This document shows, piece by piece, positions 1 through 6,350 of a stretch of 6,498 nt of DNA. The DNA is from an uncultured Gemmatimonadota bacterium. Its GTDB lineage: Bacteria; Gemmatimonadota; Gemmatimonadetes; Longimicrobiales; Gaopeijiaceae. The stretch is from contig CALHIO010000174.1 in NCBI GenBank assembly GCA_938030915.1, positions 1 to 6,498 of the forward strand, in the 5' to 3' direction. Position numbers and translations under genes: made by a program. Below the pieces are notes generated by a model. The model had not been told where the DNA came from. It did not search any database and worked only from the letters and a program-made list of their open reading frames with translations. Within the stretch, counting starts at the first letter, position 1, and each line of letters opens with the position of its first letter.

Positions 1-746
1 ACGATCGAAAGCGATCGAGTCCGAGCGTCAGGACGAACGAGCCAGAACTCGACGAAGTCAGGAAACTCCTCTCCCTCGGGTCGCGCGACGTCCACGGCGA
101 GTCCTCGGCTCGAGAGGCCGTAGACATGACCCGGACCCAGCAGGCGGAAGTAGGATGCCCCCAGAAAGGAAACGACTTCGTCCATCCGGCCCACTTCGTT
201 CAGCGGAAAAAGCACCTTCACACCGGCGTACCCGGCTTCCGGGGGCACCCCCATATCGATGCCCTCCACTTCGTCGCCGTAGGAAAAAAGATCAGCGTCG
301 AACGGGAGAAGGGCGGCTCGCCCGTTTTCGACGAGGTGAATCTGGACGGGCGTATCGTTTCCACCCCCGGGATGGAACAGCTGAAGCTGAAAGGCTCCCT
401 CATCCCGCCATACCGTCCTGTCGGATCGGAACCTGACGCCCCGGTACTGGGCATACGTCAGTCCGGACACGTCCGAAGACACAATCGACCGCGGTGCGCG
501 GTACACTTGTCGGGCACGAAGTCGCGCGTATTCGGTAACGTGTTCGAACAGTGTCGGCCCTCCGGCCTCTGCAACCCACGCCGGCATGGTCACAATGGGC
601 TCCGTGCGACCCGCGGCTTCGGTGCCGACAGATTCGGAGTCCGCCCTGCTCGTGTCCGGACGAGGTGATTCCTCGCCCGCGCACGCACCGGCCATCCCCG
701 CGAGGAGGAGGGTCGGAAACAAACGAGAGCGAAGAACGAGAATCAT
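1..746 (-). CDS. opgG: OpgG/MdoG-family periplasmic glucan biosynthesis protein (N-terminal part, cut by window edge)
   Basis: OpgG-type proteins act in the periplasm on the beta-glucan backbone of osmoregulated periplasmic glucans. About 248 codons are visible, reading leftward from ATG at 746-744 without a stop, so the C-terminus lies off the window. Residues 1-22 look like an export signal (Arg6, Arg8, then LFPTLLLAGMAGA) ending at Cys22, a possible but imperfect lipobox (AGAC). A Ser/Thr/Glu-rich linker follows to about residue 52. Family hallmarks then appear in order: YRAPRS (82-87), LTYAQYRGVRF (96-106), AFQLQLFHPG (118-127), YAGVKVLFPLN (173-183), FLGASYFRLLG (194-204), VYGLSSRGLAVD (208-219) and EEFPDFVEFW (226-235). 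The same blocks in the same order occur in E. coli OpgG, which is about 510 residues, so roughly half is present. No clear Shine-Dalgarno precedes the start. OpgG versus its paralogue OpgD cannot be settled here. Confidence 0.9.
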   Translation of the reverse strand, partial: MILVLRSRLFPTLLLAGMAGACAGEESPRPDTSRADSESVGTEAAGRTEPIVTMPAWVAEAGGPTLFEHVTEYARLRARQVYRAPRSIVSSDVSGLTYAQYRGVRFRSDRTVWRDEGAFQLQLFHPGGGNDTPVQIHLVENGRAALLPFDADLFSYGDEVEGIDMGVPPEAGYAGVKVLFPLNEVGRMDEVVSFLGASYFRLLGPGHVYGLSSRGLAVDVARPEGEEFPDFVEFWLVRPDARTRSLSI

Positions 747-747
747 G
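744..747. promoter_or_regulatory. Shared CATG: overlapping start codons of divergent genes
   Basis: The palindrome CATG serves as ATG (746-744) for the leftward opgG gene and as ATG (745-747) for the rightward membrane transferase. If both starts are right there is no intergenic region, so each promoter and ribosome-binding site must lie inside the other gene. Neither side has a strong Shine-Dalgarno; the nearest purine runs on the plus side are GAAG at 731-734 and a GAGGAGG stretch some 35 bases upstream. I could not pick out a convincing -10/-35 pair. Confidence 0.6.
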
Positions 748-2382
748 AAACGAAGGATCTGGAATCGGCCACCGAGAAGTGTGAGGGCTGTGGCTACCCT
801 CGTACTGGCCAATTCTTTCCTTCTGATTCCGATCTGGATACTCAACCGGGGGATCGGGCCGCACGTGCTCGCGCTCGAGGCGGCCGTCCTCACGGCTGCA
901 TTCCTCCTGCTCCCCACGTCCTCGTGGACGCGCCTCGCCGCCTGGGTATGCGGCCTCGTGGTGGTCTTCGTTTCCGTCCTGCAGCTGGGCGACACGACCG
1001 CTCGCATGAGTCTCGCCCGCCCACTCAATCTGTATCTCGACATCCAGCTCGTGAGCGCCATCGCGAATCTGCTGCGTGGGACCCTCGGCGAATTCGTGGG
1101 CACCATGGTCCTCGCAGGCGGACTCATCGCCCTCCTGACCGTCGGTGCACTCCTCGGCTTCCTCCTGTCGACACTGCACCCGGAACCCGGACAGCGCCGT
1201 CAGTGGATTGCCGGCGCGGCTGCACTCGCGATCGCATTGGTGGCCGTGCCGACTCGCTGGATTCATCCGAACGGTGTGGCACTCGGCCTTCCCGCAGTCC
1301 AGCTGGCGCGTGAGCAAGTGCGTCACGTTCGGAGCATGATGCAGGAAAACGACCGCTTCGGTGCGGAGATGGCAGCGGCTCCCGACCGGTACACGAGCAT
1401 GCCGGGTCTCCTGGATGGGCTGGAGGGCCGTGACGTGATCCTCGCGTTCGTCGAGTCGTACGGCATGTCCGCATTGGACGATGATCGCTACGCCCCGACG
1501 ATCCAGCCCCGACTGGCCTCCATGCTCGAGTCGTTCGAATCCGCAGGGCTCCACGTCGTGACAGGGAAACTCGTCGCTCCCAGCCAGGGGGGCATGTCGT
1601 GGCTGGGGCACGGATCGGTTCTGAGCGGCCTCTGGCTCGAGAACCAGCTGAGGTACGATCTGCTCCTCGCGAGCGACCGGCAGACCCTCGTCGATGACTT
1701 CGAGGCCGCAGGCTATCGAACGACGGCCCTGATGCCCGCAATCACCATGGCATGGCCCGAGGGGGAGCGCTTCGGATACGACAGGATCTATGCGTGGCAG
1801 GACATCGGGTACGCAGGACCGCCGCTGAACTGGGTCACGATGCCGGACCAGTTCACGTGGTCCTACCTGGAGTACACGATCCGCCACACGGATGACCGGC
1901 CGCTCTTCGCGGAAGTCGGACTGATCAGCAGCCACGCGCCCTGGACGCCCATTCTGCCCGTGCTCGACGATTGGGAGTCGATCGGCAACGGAGAGGTCTT
2001 CGCCCCCTTCTCGGATGCCGGTGAGACCCCCGAGGAACTCTGGCGCGACGGTGATCGCGTCCGGGAGCACTACGCACTCGCCGTCGGATACGCGATCGAT
2101 GCCATGGCGTCGTACGCGGCGCGATTCGTCGACGAGCAAACCGTACTCATCGCGCTCGGGGATCATCAACCCGCACCTCTGATCACCGGCGACGACGCGA
2201 CCCGATCCGTTCCGGTCCACGTCATCGCCCGGGACCCCGACGTGCTCGAGCCCTTCCTTCGCTGGGACTTTCTTCCGGGTGTTCTTCCCCCCGAAATGGA
2301 AGGGGACGGCCGCAGGATGGATACCTTCCGTGACTGGTTCGTGAACGCCTACAGCGGATCCGCGACCGAGGGCCAGCCCTGA
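745..2382 (+). CDS. Membrane-anchored sulfatase/LtaS-type phosphoglycerol transferase-like protein (OpgB-like)
   Basis: A 545-residue membrane enzyme of the alkaline phosphatase/sulfatase superfamily. Five hydrophobic helices (about 15-33, 40-57, 62-81, 119-141, 154-169) precede a large exported catalytic domain, the layout of LtaS lipoteichoic acid synthases and MdoB/OpgB transferases. Visible metal-site and catalytic motifs: VILAFVESYG with Glu237; SQGGMSWLGHGS with Ser285 in the nucleophile position (Thr in LtaS and OpgB); SSHAPWTP with His397; and ALGDHQP with Asp473-His474. The family typically transfers phosphoglycerol or another phospho-head group from a lipid to a glycan. The divergent opgG neighbour makes periplasmic glucan decoration the best guess, but the substrate is not proven. 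ATG at 745 was chosen because MKRRIWNRPPR gives a positively charged start just before helix 1. The in-frame ATG at 586 would add 53 Arg-rich residues antisense to opgG. Its stop overlaps the next start (TGATG). Confidence 0.85.
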   Translation: MKRRIWNRPPRSVRAVATLVLANSFLLIPIWILNRGIGPHVLALEAAVLTAAFLLLPTSSWTRLAAWVCGLVVVFVSVLQLGDTTARMSLARPLNLYLDIQLVSAIANLLRGTLGEFVGTMVLAGGLIALLTVGALLGFLLSTLHPEPGQRRQWIAGAAALAIALVAVPTRWIHPNGVALGLPAVQLAREQVRHVRSMMQENDRFGAEMAAAPDRYTSMPGLLDGLEGRDVILAFVESYGMSALDDDRYAPTIQPRLASMLESFESAGLHVVTGKLVAPSQGGMSWLGHGSVLSGLWLENQLRYDLLLASDRQTLVDDFEAAGYRTTALMPAITMAWPEGERFGYDRIYAWQDIGYAGPPLNWVTMPDQFTWSYLEYTIRHTDDRPLFAEVGLISSHAPWTPILPVLDDWESIGNGEVFAPFSDAGETPEELWRDGDRVREHYALAVGYAIDAMASYAARFVDEQTVLIALGDHQPAPLITGDDATRSVPVHVIARDPDVLEPFLRWDFLPGVLPPEMEGDGRRMDTFRDWFVNAYSGSATEGQP

Positions 2383-3140
2383 TGCGACGCTGGCTGGGAG
2401 TACTGCGCTCTCTCGTCGTGTATTGGCGTCCCGGCCGTCAGAGGGGTCTTCGTACGCTGTACGCGCCCTTCGTCGCTCCCGGAGATCTCGTGTTCGACGT
2501 CGGTGCCCATCTGGGTGATCGGACAGCCGCCTTCGTCGGGCTCGGCGCGCGCGTGATCGCCCTCGAACCTCAACCGACCCTTCTGCCCTGGCTGCGACGC
2601 CTCGTAGGTCGTCGTGCGGGTGTGACGGTCGTTCCCGCCGCGGTGGGTCCTGAAGCGGGCGTGGCGGACCTCGCGGTCAGCGACGCACACCCGACGCTGT
2701 CGACCCTCGCAGACGGGTGGCGGGAGGCGGTCGTGCAGGAGAATCCGACCTTCAACGCCGTCCGGTGGAATCGGTCTACGGAGGTCGAGGTGACGACCAT
2801 GGACGCCCTCATCTCGAAATTTGGTGAACCTCGATTCTGCAAGATCGATGTCGAGGGCTTCGAGGCTGACGTCCTCGCGGGCCTCTCCCGTCCCCTCCAG
2901 GCGCTCTCCATCGAATTCGTCTCCGGAACGCTGGATGTAGCCGAAGCGTGCGTCACACGACTCGAAACCCTGGACCGTTACGAGTACAATGCGATTCCGG
3001 GTGAGCGTCGGGATTTTCTCTGGTCCGAGTGGCGCACGGCGGATCAGATCCTCGCCTGGCTCGGCGGTGACGCGGGTAGCGTCTCGTCGGGAGACCTCTA
3101 TGCGCGACGAGCCCCCAGAGTCGAGGAGCCCCGCCGATGA
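2382..3140 (+). CDS. FkbM-family SAM-dependent methyltransferase
   Basis: A 252-residue cytoplasmic methyltransferase of the FkbM family, whose members O-methylate sugars and secondary metabolites using S-adenosylmethionine. The SAM-binding motif FDVGAHLGDRT lies at residues 38-48. An acidic residue after the second strand follows (IALEPQP, Glu62). The FkbM signature KIDVEGFE is at 154-161, after the typical TTMDALI helix (138-144). Length is normal for the family. A Shine-Dalgarno-like GAGGG (2368-2372) sits 9 bases before the ATG. The start shares one base with the stop of the transferase gene, and the stop overlaps the next start by four bases (ATGA), so translation is probably coupled on both sides. 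The acceptor is unknown. Its place in the operon allows a role on a glucan or glycan sugar, or on the product of the two downstream enzymes. Confidence 0.88.
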   Translation: MRRWLGVLRSLVVYWRPGRQRGLRTLYAPFVAPGDLVFDVGAHLGDRTAAFVGLGARVIALEPQPTLLPWLRRLVGRRAGVTVVPAAVGPEAGVADLAVSDAHPTLSTLADGWREAVVQENPTFNAVRWNRSTEVEVTTMDALISKFGEPRFCKIDVEGFEADVLAGLSRPLQALSIEFVSGTLDVAEACVTRLETLDRYEYNAIPGERRDFLWSEWRTADQILAWLGGDAGSVSSGDLYARRAPRVEEPRR

Positions 3141-3934
3141 AGTGGCACGAGATGACGAGCCCACAGGTGGCCGAGCTCTCCGCGAGCGACCCCGTCGCGA
3201 TCCTTCCGGTGGCGGCGATCGAGCAGCATGGTCCTCATCTTCCACTCTCCACGGACGTGGAGATCGGCGAAGGCCTCGTGCACGCTGCGGTCGCAGGACT
3301 CGATGACGTTCCTCATGTCGTGCTGCCCGTGCAGACCCTCGGGGCCAGTCCCGAGCATCTCTCCTTTCCCGGCACGCTGACGCTCACGCCGGACTCTCTC
3401 GGCGACACCCTCGTCGAGGTGGCCGGCAGCCTTCACCAGTCAGGCATCCGTCGTCTCGTGCTGAGCAACAGCCACGGTGGCAACAAGGCGGTGCTCGACT
3501 CCGCCTCGCTCCAGATCCGCTTCGAGTACGACATGCTCGTCGTCAAGGCGAACTACTTCCGGTTTCCACGCCCTGCCGGGGTCGAACTGCCGGAGACCGA
3601 GTGGGTGCATGGGCTGCACGGCGGAGCGATCGAGACGGCGATGATGCTGCACCTCCGGCCGGAGCTGGTTCGCCATGCCGAGATCAGCCGGTTCGAATCG
3701 TTTGGCGAGGAACTCGAAGACCGACTGACGTGGGTGCGCCCGGAAGGCGTGGCTCCGTTCGCGTGGCTCGCCCGTGATCTCAACCCGAGTGGAGTCACCG
3801 GAGATGCGACACTGGCCACGGCGGCCCTCGGTCATCGACTCGTAGAGCATTACGCCGGTATCCTGGCCGACATCGTACGAGACGCGCACGCCTTCCCCGT
3901 CGAGCGGCTCGGGGCCTCCGACACCCTGGGGTGA
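3137..3934 (+). CDS. Creatininase-family amidohydrolase (ArfB/FAPy-deformylase-like candidate)
   Basis: A 265-residue metal-dependent amidohydrolase of the creatininase family. Seen in sequence: AIEQHGPHLPLSTD (Glu29, His31, Asp40, expected metal ligands), the glycine-rich SNSHGGN (110-116), HGGAIETA (161-168, with His161 and Glu166), and a late GVTGDAT loop (219-225). The family includes creatininase, the mycofactocin peptidase MftE, and archaeal ArfB, which removes formate from the formamidopyrimidine (FAPy) nucleotide made from GTP. The next gene is a pyrimidine reductase of the type that acts directly after ArfB, which favours a deformylase or similar amide hydrolase here. That assignment is inference; motifs alone do not separate the subfamilies. 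The start is well supported: GAGGAG (3123-3128) lies 8 bases upstream of ATG, which overlaps the previous stop. Confidence 0.88.
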   Translation: MKWHEMTSPQVAELSASDPVAILPVAAIEQHGPHLPLSTDVEIGEGLVHAAVAGLDDVPHVVLPVQTLGASPEHLSFPGTLTLTPDSLGDTLVEVAGSLHQSGIRRLVLSNSHGGNKAVLDSASLQIRFEYDMLVVKANYFRFPRPAGVELPETEWVHGLHGGAIETAMMLHLRPELVRHAEISRFESFGEELEDRLTWVRPEGVAPFAWLARDLNPSGVTGDATLATAALGHRLVEHYAGILADIVRDAHAFPVERLGASDTLG

Positions 3935-4662
3935 TGGGAACCGAACTCGATGAGCTCTTCGCCCCGCTCGAGCGCCTGGGCGGCTTCGTGGTCGGTCAGC
4001 TGGGCCAGAGCCTGGACGGTCGGATTGCGACGACCTCCGGACACTCGCACTACATCAATGGACCCGAGGATATCGAGCGCCTGCACCGACTCCGGGCGCT
4101 GGCGGATGCCGTCGTCGTCGGCGCCGGCACGGTCGCAGCTGACGACCCGCGTCTGACGGTTCGAAAGGTCGAAGGTGCCAACCCGGTGCGCGTGGCGCTC
4201 GACCCACGCGGCGATCTGAGCCCGCAGCGCTCGATGTTCACGGATGGGGCGGCACCGACGCTATGGATGAAGGGCGCGACCGAACCCGGTCCCTCTGCAC
4301 GTCCCATGGACACCGATGCGGTCGCCGGAGAGGGGGACGCATCGAGCGAGGTCGAGATCGTCCGCCTTCCCGTCGCCTCCGGAACATTCGACCCGACCGA
4401 CGTCCTGACCGAGCTCCGCGCCCGCGGCCTCCACCGGATCCTGATCGAGGGCGGTGGCGTCACGGTCTCGCGCTTCTTCGCGGCCGGGCTACTCGATCGG
4501 TTGCACGTCTCCGTGGCGCCCCTCGTCATCGGATCGGGACGCCCGGGAATCACGCTCCCCGAGATTCAGACTCTGGATGAAGCACGTCGTCCCCCGGTCC
4601 GGCACTTCCGACTGGGTTCGGATGTGCTGTTCGATCTGGATCTTCGCTCCGAAGGAGCGTGA
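3934..4662 (+). CDS. Stand-alone RibD C-terminal-type reductase (pyrimidine/dihydrofolate reductase fold)
   Basis: A 242-residue NAD(P)H-dependent reductase matching the C-terminal domain of RibD and the fungal/archaeal RIB7/ArfC enzymes, which reduce the ribosylamino-pyrimidine to a ribitylamino-pyrimidine. Motifs: GQSLDGRIAT (24-33), HYINGPEDIERLHRLRA (39-55), the cofactor loop VVVGAGTVAADDPRLTVR (60-77), ILIEGGGVTVSRFFAAGLLD (169-188), and VAPLVIGSGRPG after it. There is no N-terminal CDA-like deaminase domain, unlike ordinary bacterial RibD, so this is not a complete riboflavin deaminase-reductase. An acidic, low-complexity segment at about 114-139 (GPSARPMDTDAVAGEGDASS) sits where the fold normally has a short loop. 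The start could be GTG at 3931 or ATG at 3934; both overlap the preceding stop (GTGATG), and no strong Shine-Dalgarno decides. The last 113 bases are antisense to the flippase-like gene. Confidence 0.87.
   Translation: MGTELDELFAPLERLGGFVVGQLGQSLDGRIATTSGHSHYINGPEDIERLHRLRALADAVVVGAGTVAADDPRLTVRKVEGANPVRVALDPRGDLSPQRSMFTDGAAPTLWMKGATEPGPSARPMDTDAVAGEGDASSEVEIVRLPVASGTFDPTDVLTELRARGLHRILIEGGGVTVSRFFAAGLLDRLHVSVAPLVIGSGRPGITLPEIQTLDEARRPPVRHFRLGSDVLFDLDLRSEGA
4550..4662. other. Convergent coding overlap between the reductase and flippase-like genes
   Basis: The two opposing operons run into each other with both reading frames open. On the plus strand these bases encode the final strand of the reductase, including PVRHFRLGSDVLFDLDL, typical for the family end. 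On the minus strand they encode the final 36 or so residues of the membrane protein, a polar tail (LRSEDPDRTAHPNPVGSAGP and onward) after its last helix. There is no room for a conventional intergenic terminator and I saw no strong hairpin with a T-tract. Confidence 0.75.
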
Positions 4663-5536
4663 GCCCGAGAACACCCGCGCCGGGCAGACTCGAGACGAGG
4701 ACGAGCAACCCGTAGGACACGGACACGGCCACCCCATCGGCTGCCGTGAGTCCCGCGGCGCTCCACAGTGCGGCAGCGGCGACCTCCCGCAAACCCCATC
4801 CCGCAATCGTGATCGGCACGAGCATCGACATGAGGAGCGGCCCTGCCAGCATCGCGAGCAGAACCGGGGATGTATCGAGGTGAATCGCCTGACCAGCCAT
4901 GACGAAGACGGCGATGTACGTCGATACGACGGCCGCGGAGGTGGTCAGCTGAACCGGTAGTGCCGTCCCTTCCAGGAGTGCCCGTCTGAGGTCCTGCACG
5001 ACCCGGGATGAGCCCGGCACCGCCCGCGCACGCTGAGCCGCGACGACCCCCCAGACGATCAGCGCCAGCACGAGGGCGAGGAGAGCGACCCGCGCCCCGG
5101 TGGATACATCCTCCAGAAGGAGAAGCGCCGAGCCTGCTGCAACCGCGCTCATGACGATCAGACCGGAGAGACGCTCGAAGACGACCGACTGCACCGAGGC
5201 CCGCGCCTCCGATTCCCGCGCATGACGCCACGCCCGTGAGACGTCACCTGCGACGCCACCCGGAAGGACCTGGTTGAGAAAGGTTGCCAGATAGTACTCG
5301 GAGACCGCCCGTGACATCGTCAACTCGAGACCTAGCCGGGCCGCGGTGAAGCGCCAGCGCCACGCCGAGCCGACGACTTGAGCGATCGAGAGCAGGAGAG
5401 CCAGCACGACCCATGCGGGATCCATGCGGGCCAGACGTCCCAGCACTTCCCGCGGTTCGAGCACGGATGCCAGGACGACGAGGAGCCCGATGCTCGTGAC
5501 CCCCCTCGCGACGAGGAAGAGCCTGCGACGCGTCAC
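4550..5536 (-). CDS. Flippase-like multi-spanning membrane protein (LPG_synthase_TM / UPF0104 family)
   Basis: A 328-residue integral membrane protein of the lysylphosphatidylglycerol-synthase transmembrane family, often named flippase-like or AglD-like. The hallmark block YYLATFLNQVLPGGVAGDVS (81-100), followed by RAWR, is clear, as is PITIAGWGLREVA in the later half. Hydrophobic segments recur along the protein (about 9-26, 41-59, 128-142, 148-166, and several between 195 and 292). It has no C-terminal aminoacyl-transferase domain, so it is not a full MprF. Members are linked to moving or handling lipid-linked or glycosylated compounds, mostly by association rather than direct assay. The start is GTG at 5536, with GAGG (5546-5549) 9 bases upstream and only 4 bases after the methyltransferase stop, so the pair is almost certainly cotranscribed. 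The polar C-terminal tail lies opposite the reductase gene and looks dispensable. Confidence 0.85.
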   Translation of the reverse strand: MTRRRLFLVARGVTSIGLLVVLASVLEPREVLGRLARMDPAWVVLALLLSIAQVVGSAWRWRFTAARLGLELTMSRAVSEYYLATFLNQVLPGGVAGDVSRAWRHARESEARASVQSVVFERLSGLIVMSAVAAGSALLLLEDVSTGARVALLALVLALIVWGVVAAQRARAVPGSSRVVQDLRRALLEGTALPVQLTTSAAVVSTYIAVFVMAGQAIHLDTSPVLLAMLAGPLLMSMLVPITIAGWGLREVAAAALWSAAGLTAADGVAVSVSYGLLVLVSSLPGAGVLGLTLLRSEDPDRTAHPNPVGSAGPGDDVLHPESESRGA

Positions 5537-5540
5537 GACC

Positions 5541-6350
5541 TCAGGCCTCGGTACCCGGTGGAAGCGCCAACAGGTCGTGATGCCCCACGACGACCTCGTA
5601 CCGATCGGCCTGCACCGACTCCGTACGTCTCGCCTCCCACGCCCTCAGTCGCTCCGTCTTCTCCGGCTGAAGCTCGATGGCCGCGTCGATCCAGCCGCGC
5701 ATGAGCGACAGCGTCAACGCTCGATCGCCCGGGCCACTGAGCCTCCAGGGGCTCGGGTCCAGCGAGGTCGAGTATCCGGCCGCCCGGAAGAACTGCTCCG
5801 CACGAGGCGCCGCATCCGGCCCGAGTGCCTGCCCCAGCCCCTTCTCCCTCTGCTGGTGCGCATTCAGGGCGTCCCGCACGAGCCCGTCGTCCTCGTCGGG
5901 ATCCCGCCACGCGATCGACCCGTCATAGCTCAGGACGAAGAGCGCGGCGGCGCCCTGCGAAGCGCACGCCCGGACCGCGGCGGAAAGCCACGTCTCCGAT
6001 ACGAGATCCAGCAGCGCCGAGGCGGTCACGACGTCAGCTTCGGAGATGGCAGCCAGGCCCTCCGAGGCGAGGTCTCCCACGAGCCGGACCGGATCCGGAA
6101 CCGACGCGGCCTGCGCCGTAGCGAGGAGCCCGGCGTCGTGATCGAGAAGACTCCACGTCCTCACCCAGGGCCATCGGGGTGCCAGGTAGCGGAGGTTGGA
6201 GCCTGTCCCGGAGCCGAGGTCGAGCACGCGCGTCCATCCCGCCTGACCCGCGGCGTCCGTCAGCCGGTTCGCGAACGCATGCACCCGCGACCGGTGATCC
6301 GCTGCCTCACGGAGCGCGAGCCAGCCCGCGTCGAAGACGTCGTCAGACAC
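5541..6350 (-). CDS. Class I SAM-dependent methyltransferase
   Basis: A 269-residue methyltransferase if started at GTG 6350. The SAM-binding motif VLDLGSGTGSNLRYLAPR is at residues 42-59, followed by an acidic strand end (SLLDHD, Asp70) and VTASALLDLVS as the post-motif strand. The N-terminus FDAGWLALREAADHRSR resembles the usual opening of this type of methyltransferase. The in-frame ATG at 6461 would add 37 Arg/Pro-rich residues with no family character. Those bases code for the end of the upstream glycosyltransferase in another frame, so I prefer the GTG. The GTG overlaps the upstream stop by 8 bases (GTGTCTGA), which suggests translational coupling. No substrate can be read from the sequence. 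Lying between a glycosyltransferase and a flippase-like protein, it may methylate a small molecule or glycoconjugate made by this cluster. Confidence 0.82.
   Translation of the reverse strand: MSDDVFDAGWLALREAADHRSRVHAFANRLTDAAGQAGWTRVLDLGSGTGSNLRYLAPRWPWVRTWSLLDHDAGLLATAQAASVPDPVRLVGDLASEGLAAISEADVVTASALLDLVSETWLSAAVRACASQGAAALFVLSYDGSIAWRDPDEDDGLVRDALNAHQQREKGLGQALGPDAAPRAEQFFRAAGYSTSLDPSPWRLSGPGDRALTLSLMRGWIDAAIELQPEKTERLRAWEARRTESVQADRYEVVVGHHDLLALPPGTEA
5546..5549 (-). promoter_or_regulatory. Shine-Dalgarno GAGG fixing the GTG start of the flippase-like gene
   Basis: Read on the minus strand, GAGG lies 9 bases before GTG 5536, inside the final codons of the methyltransferase. It supports a non-ATG start, since no in-frame ATG occurs before the first membrane helix. 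Confidence 0.5.

Noticed and set aside
2..17. Repeated palindrome CGATCG separated by four bases
   Set aside because: It falls within opgG codons for Ser/Arg/Ile; such hexamers occur by chance in this composition and no further copies form an array.
126..668. 180-codon plus-strand frame at the left edge
   Set aside because: It lies opposite the conserved opgG coding sequence and shows no protein family signature.
586..744. Extended N-terminus of the membrane transferase from ATG 586
   Set aside because: The extra 53 residues are Arg/Ser/Pro-rich, antisense to the opgG signal and linker region, and would precede a natural positively charged start at 745.
400..2220. 606-codon open frame on the minus strand
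   Set aside because: It is antisense to the membrane transferase and runs in a different frame from opgG. Its peptide is Arg/Gly/His/Glu-rich without any domain; long antisense frames are common in GC-rich coding DNA.
2349..3245. 298-codon minus-strand frame opposite the FkbM gene
   Set aside because: No recognisable motif and biased composition. The plus strand carries an unmistakable FkbM methyltransferase.
3137..3934. Mycofactocin peptidase MftE as identity of the creatininase-family gene
   Set aside because: No mycofactocin radical SAM, precursor peptide or other mft gene is visible nearby; the adjacent reductase points elsewhere, although MftE cannot be excluded by motifs alone.
3934..4662. 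Complete RibD riboflavin deaminase/reductase
   Set aside because: The zinc-binding deaminase domain (HAE and PCxxC motifs) is missing and the upstream gene is a creatininase-fold protein, so only the reductase half is present.
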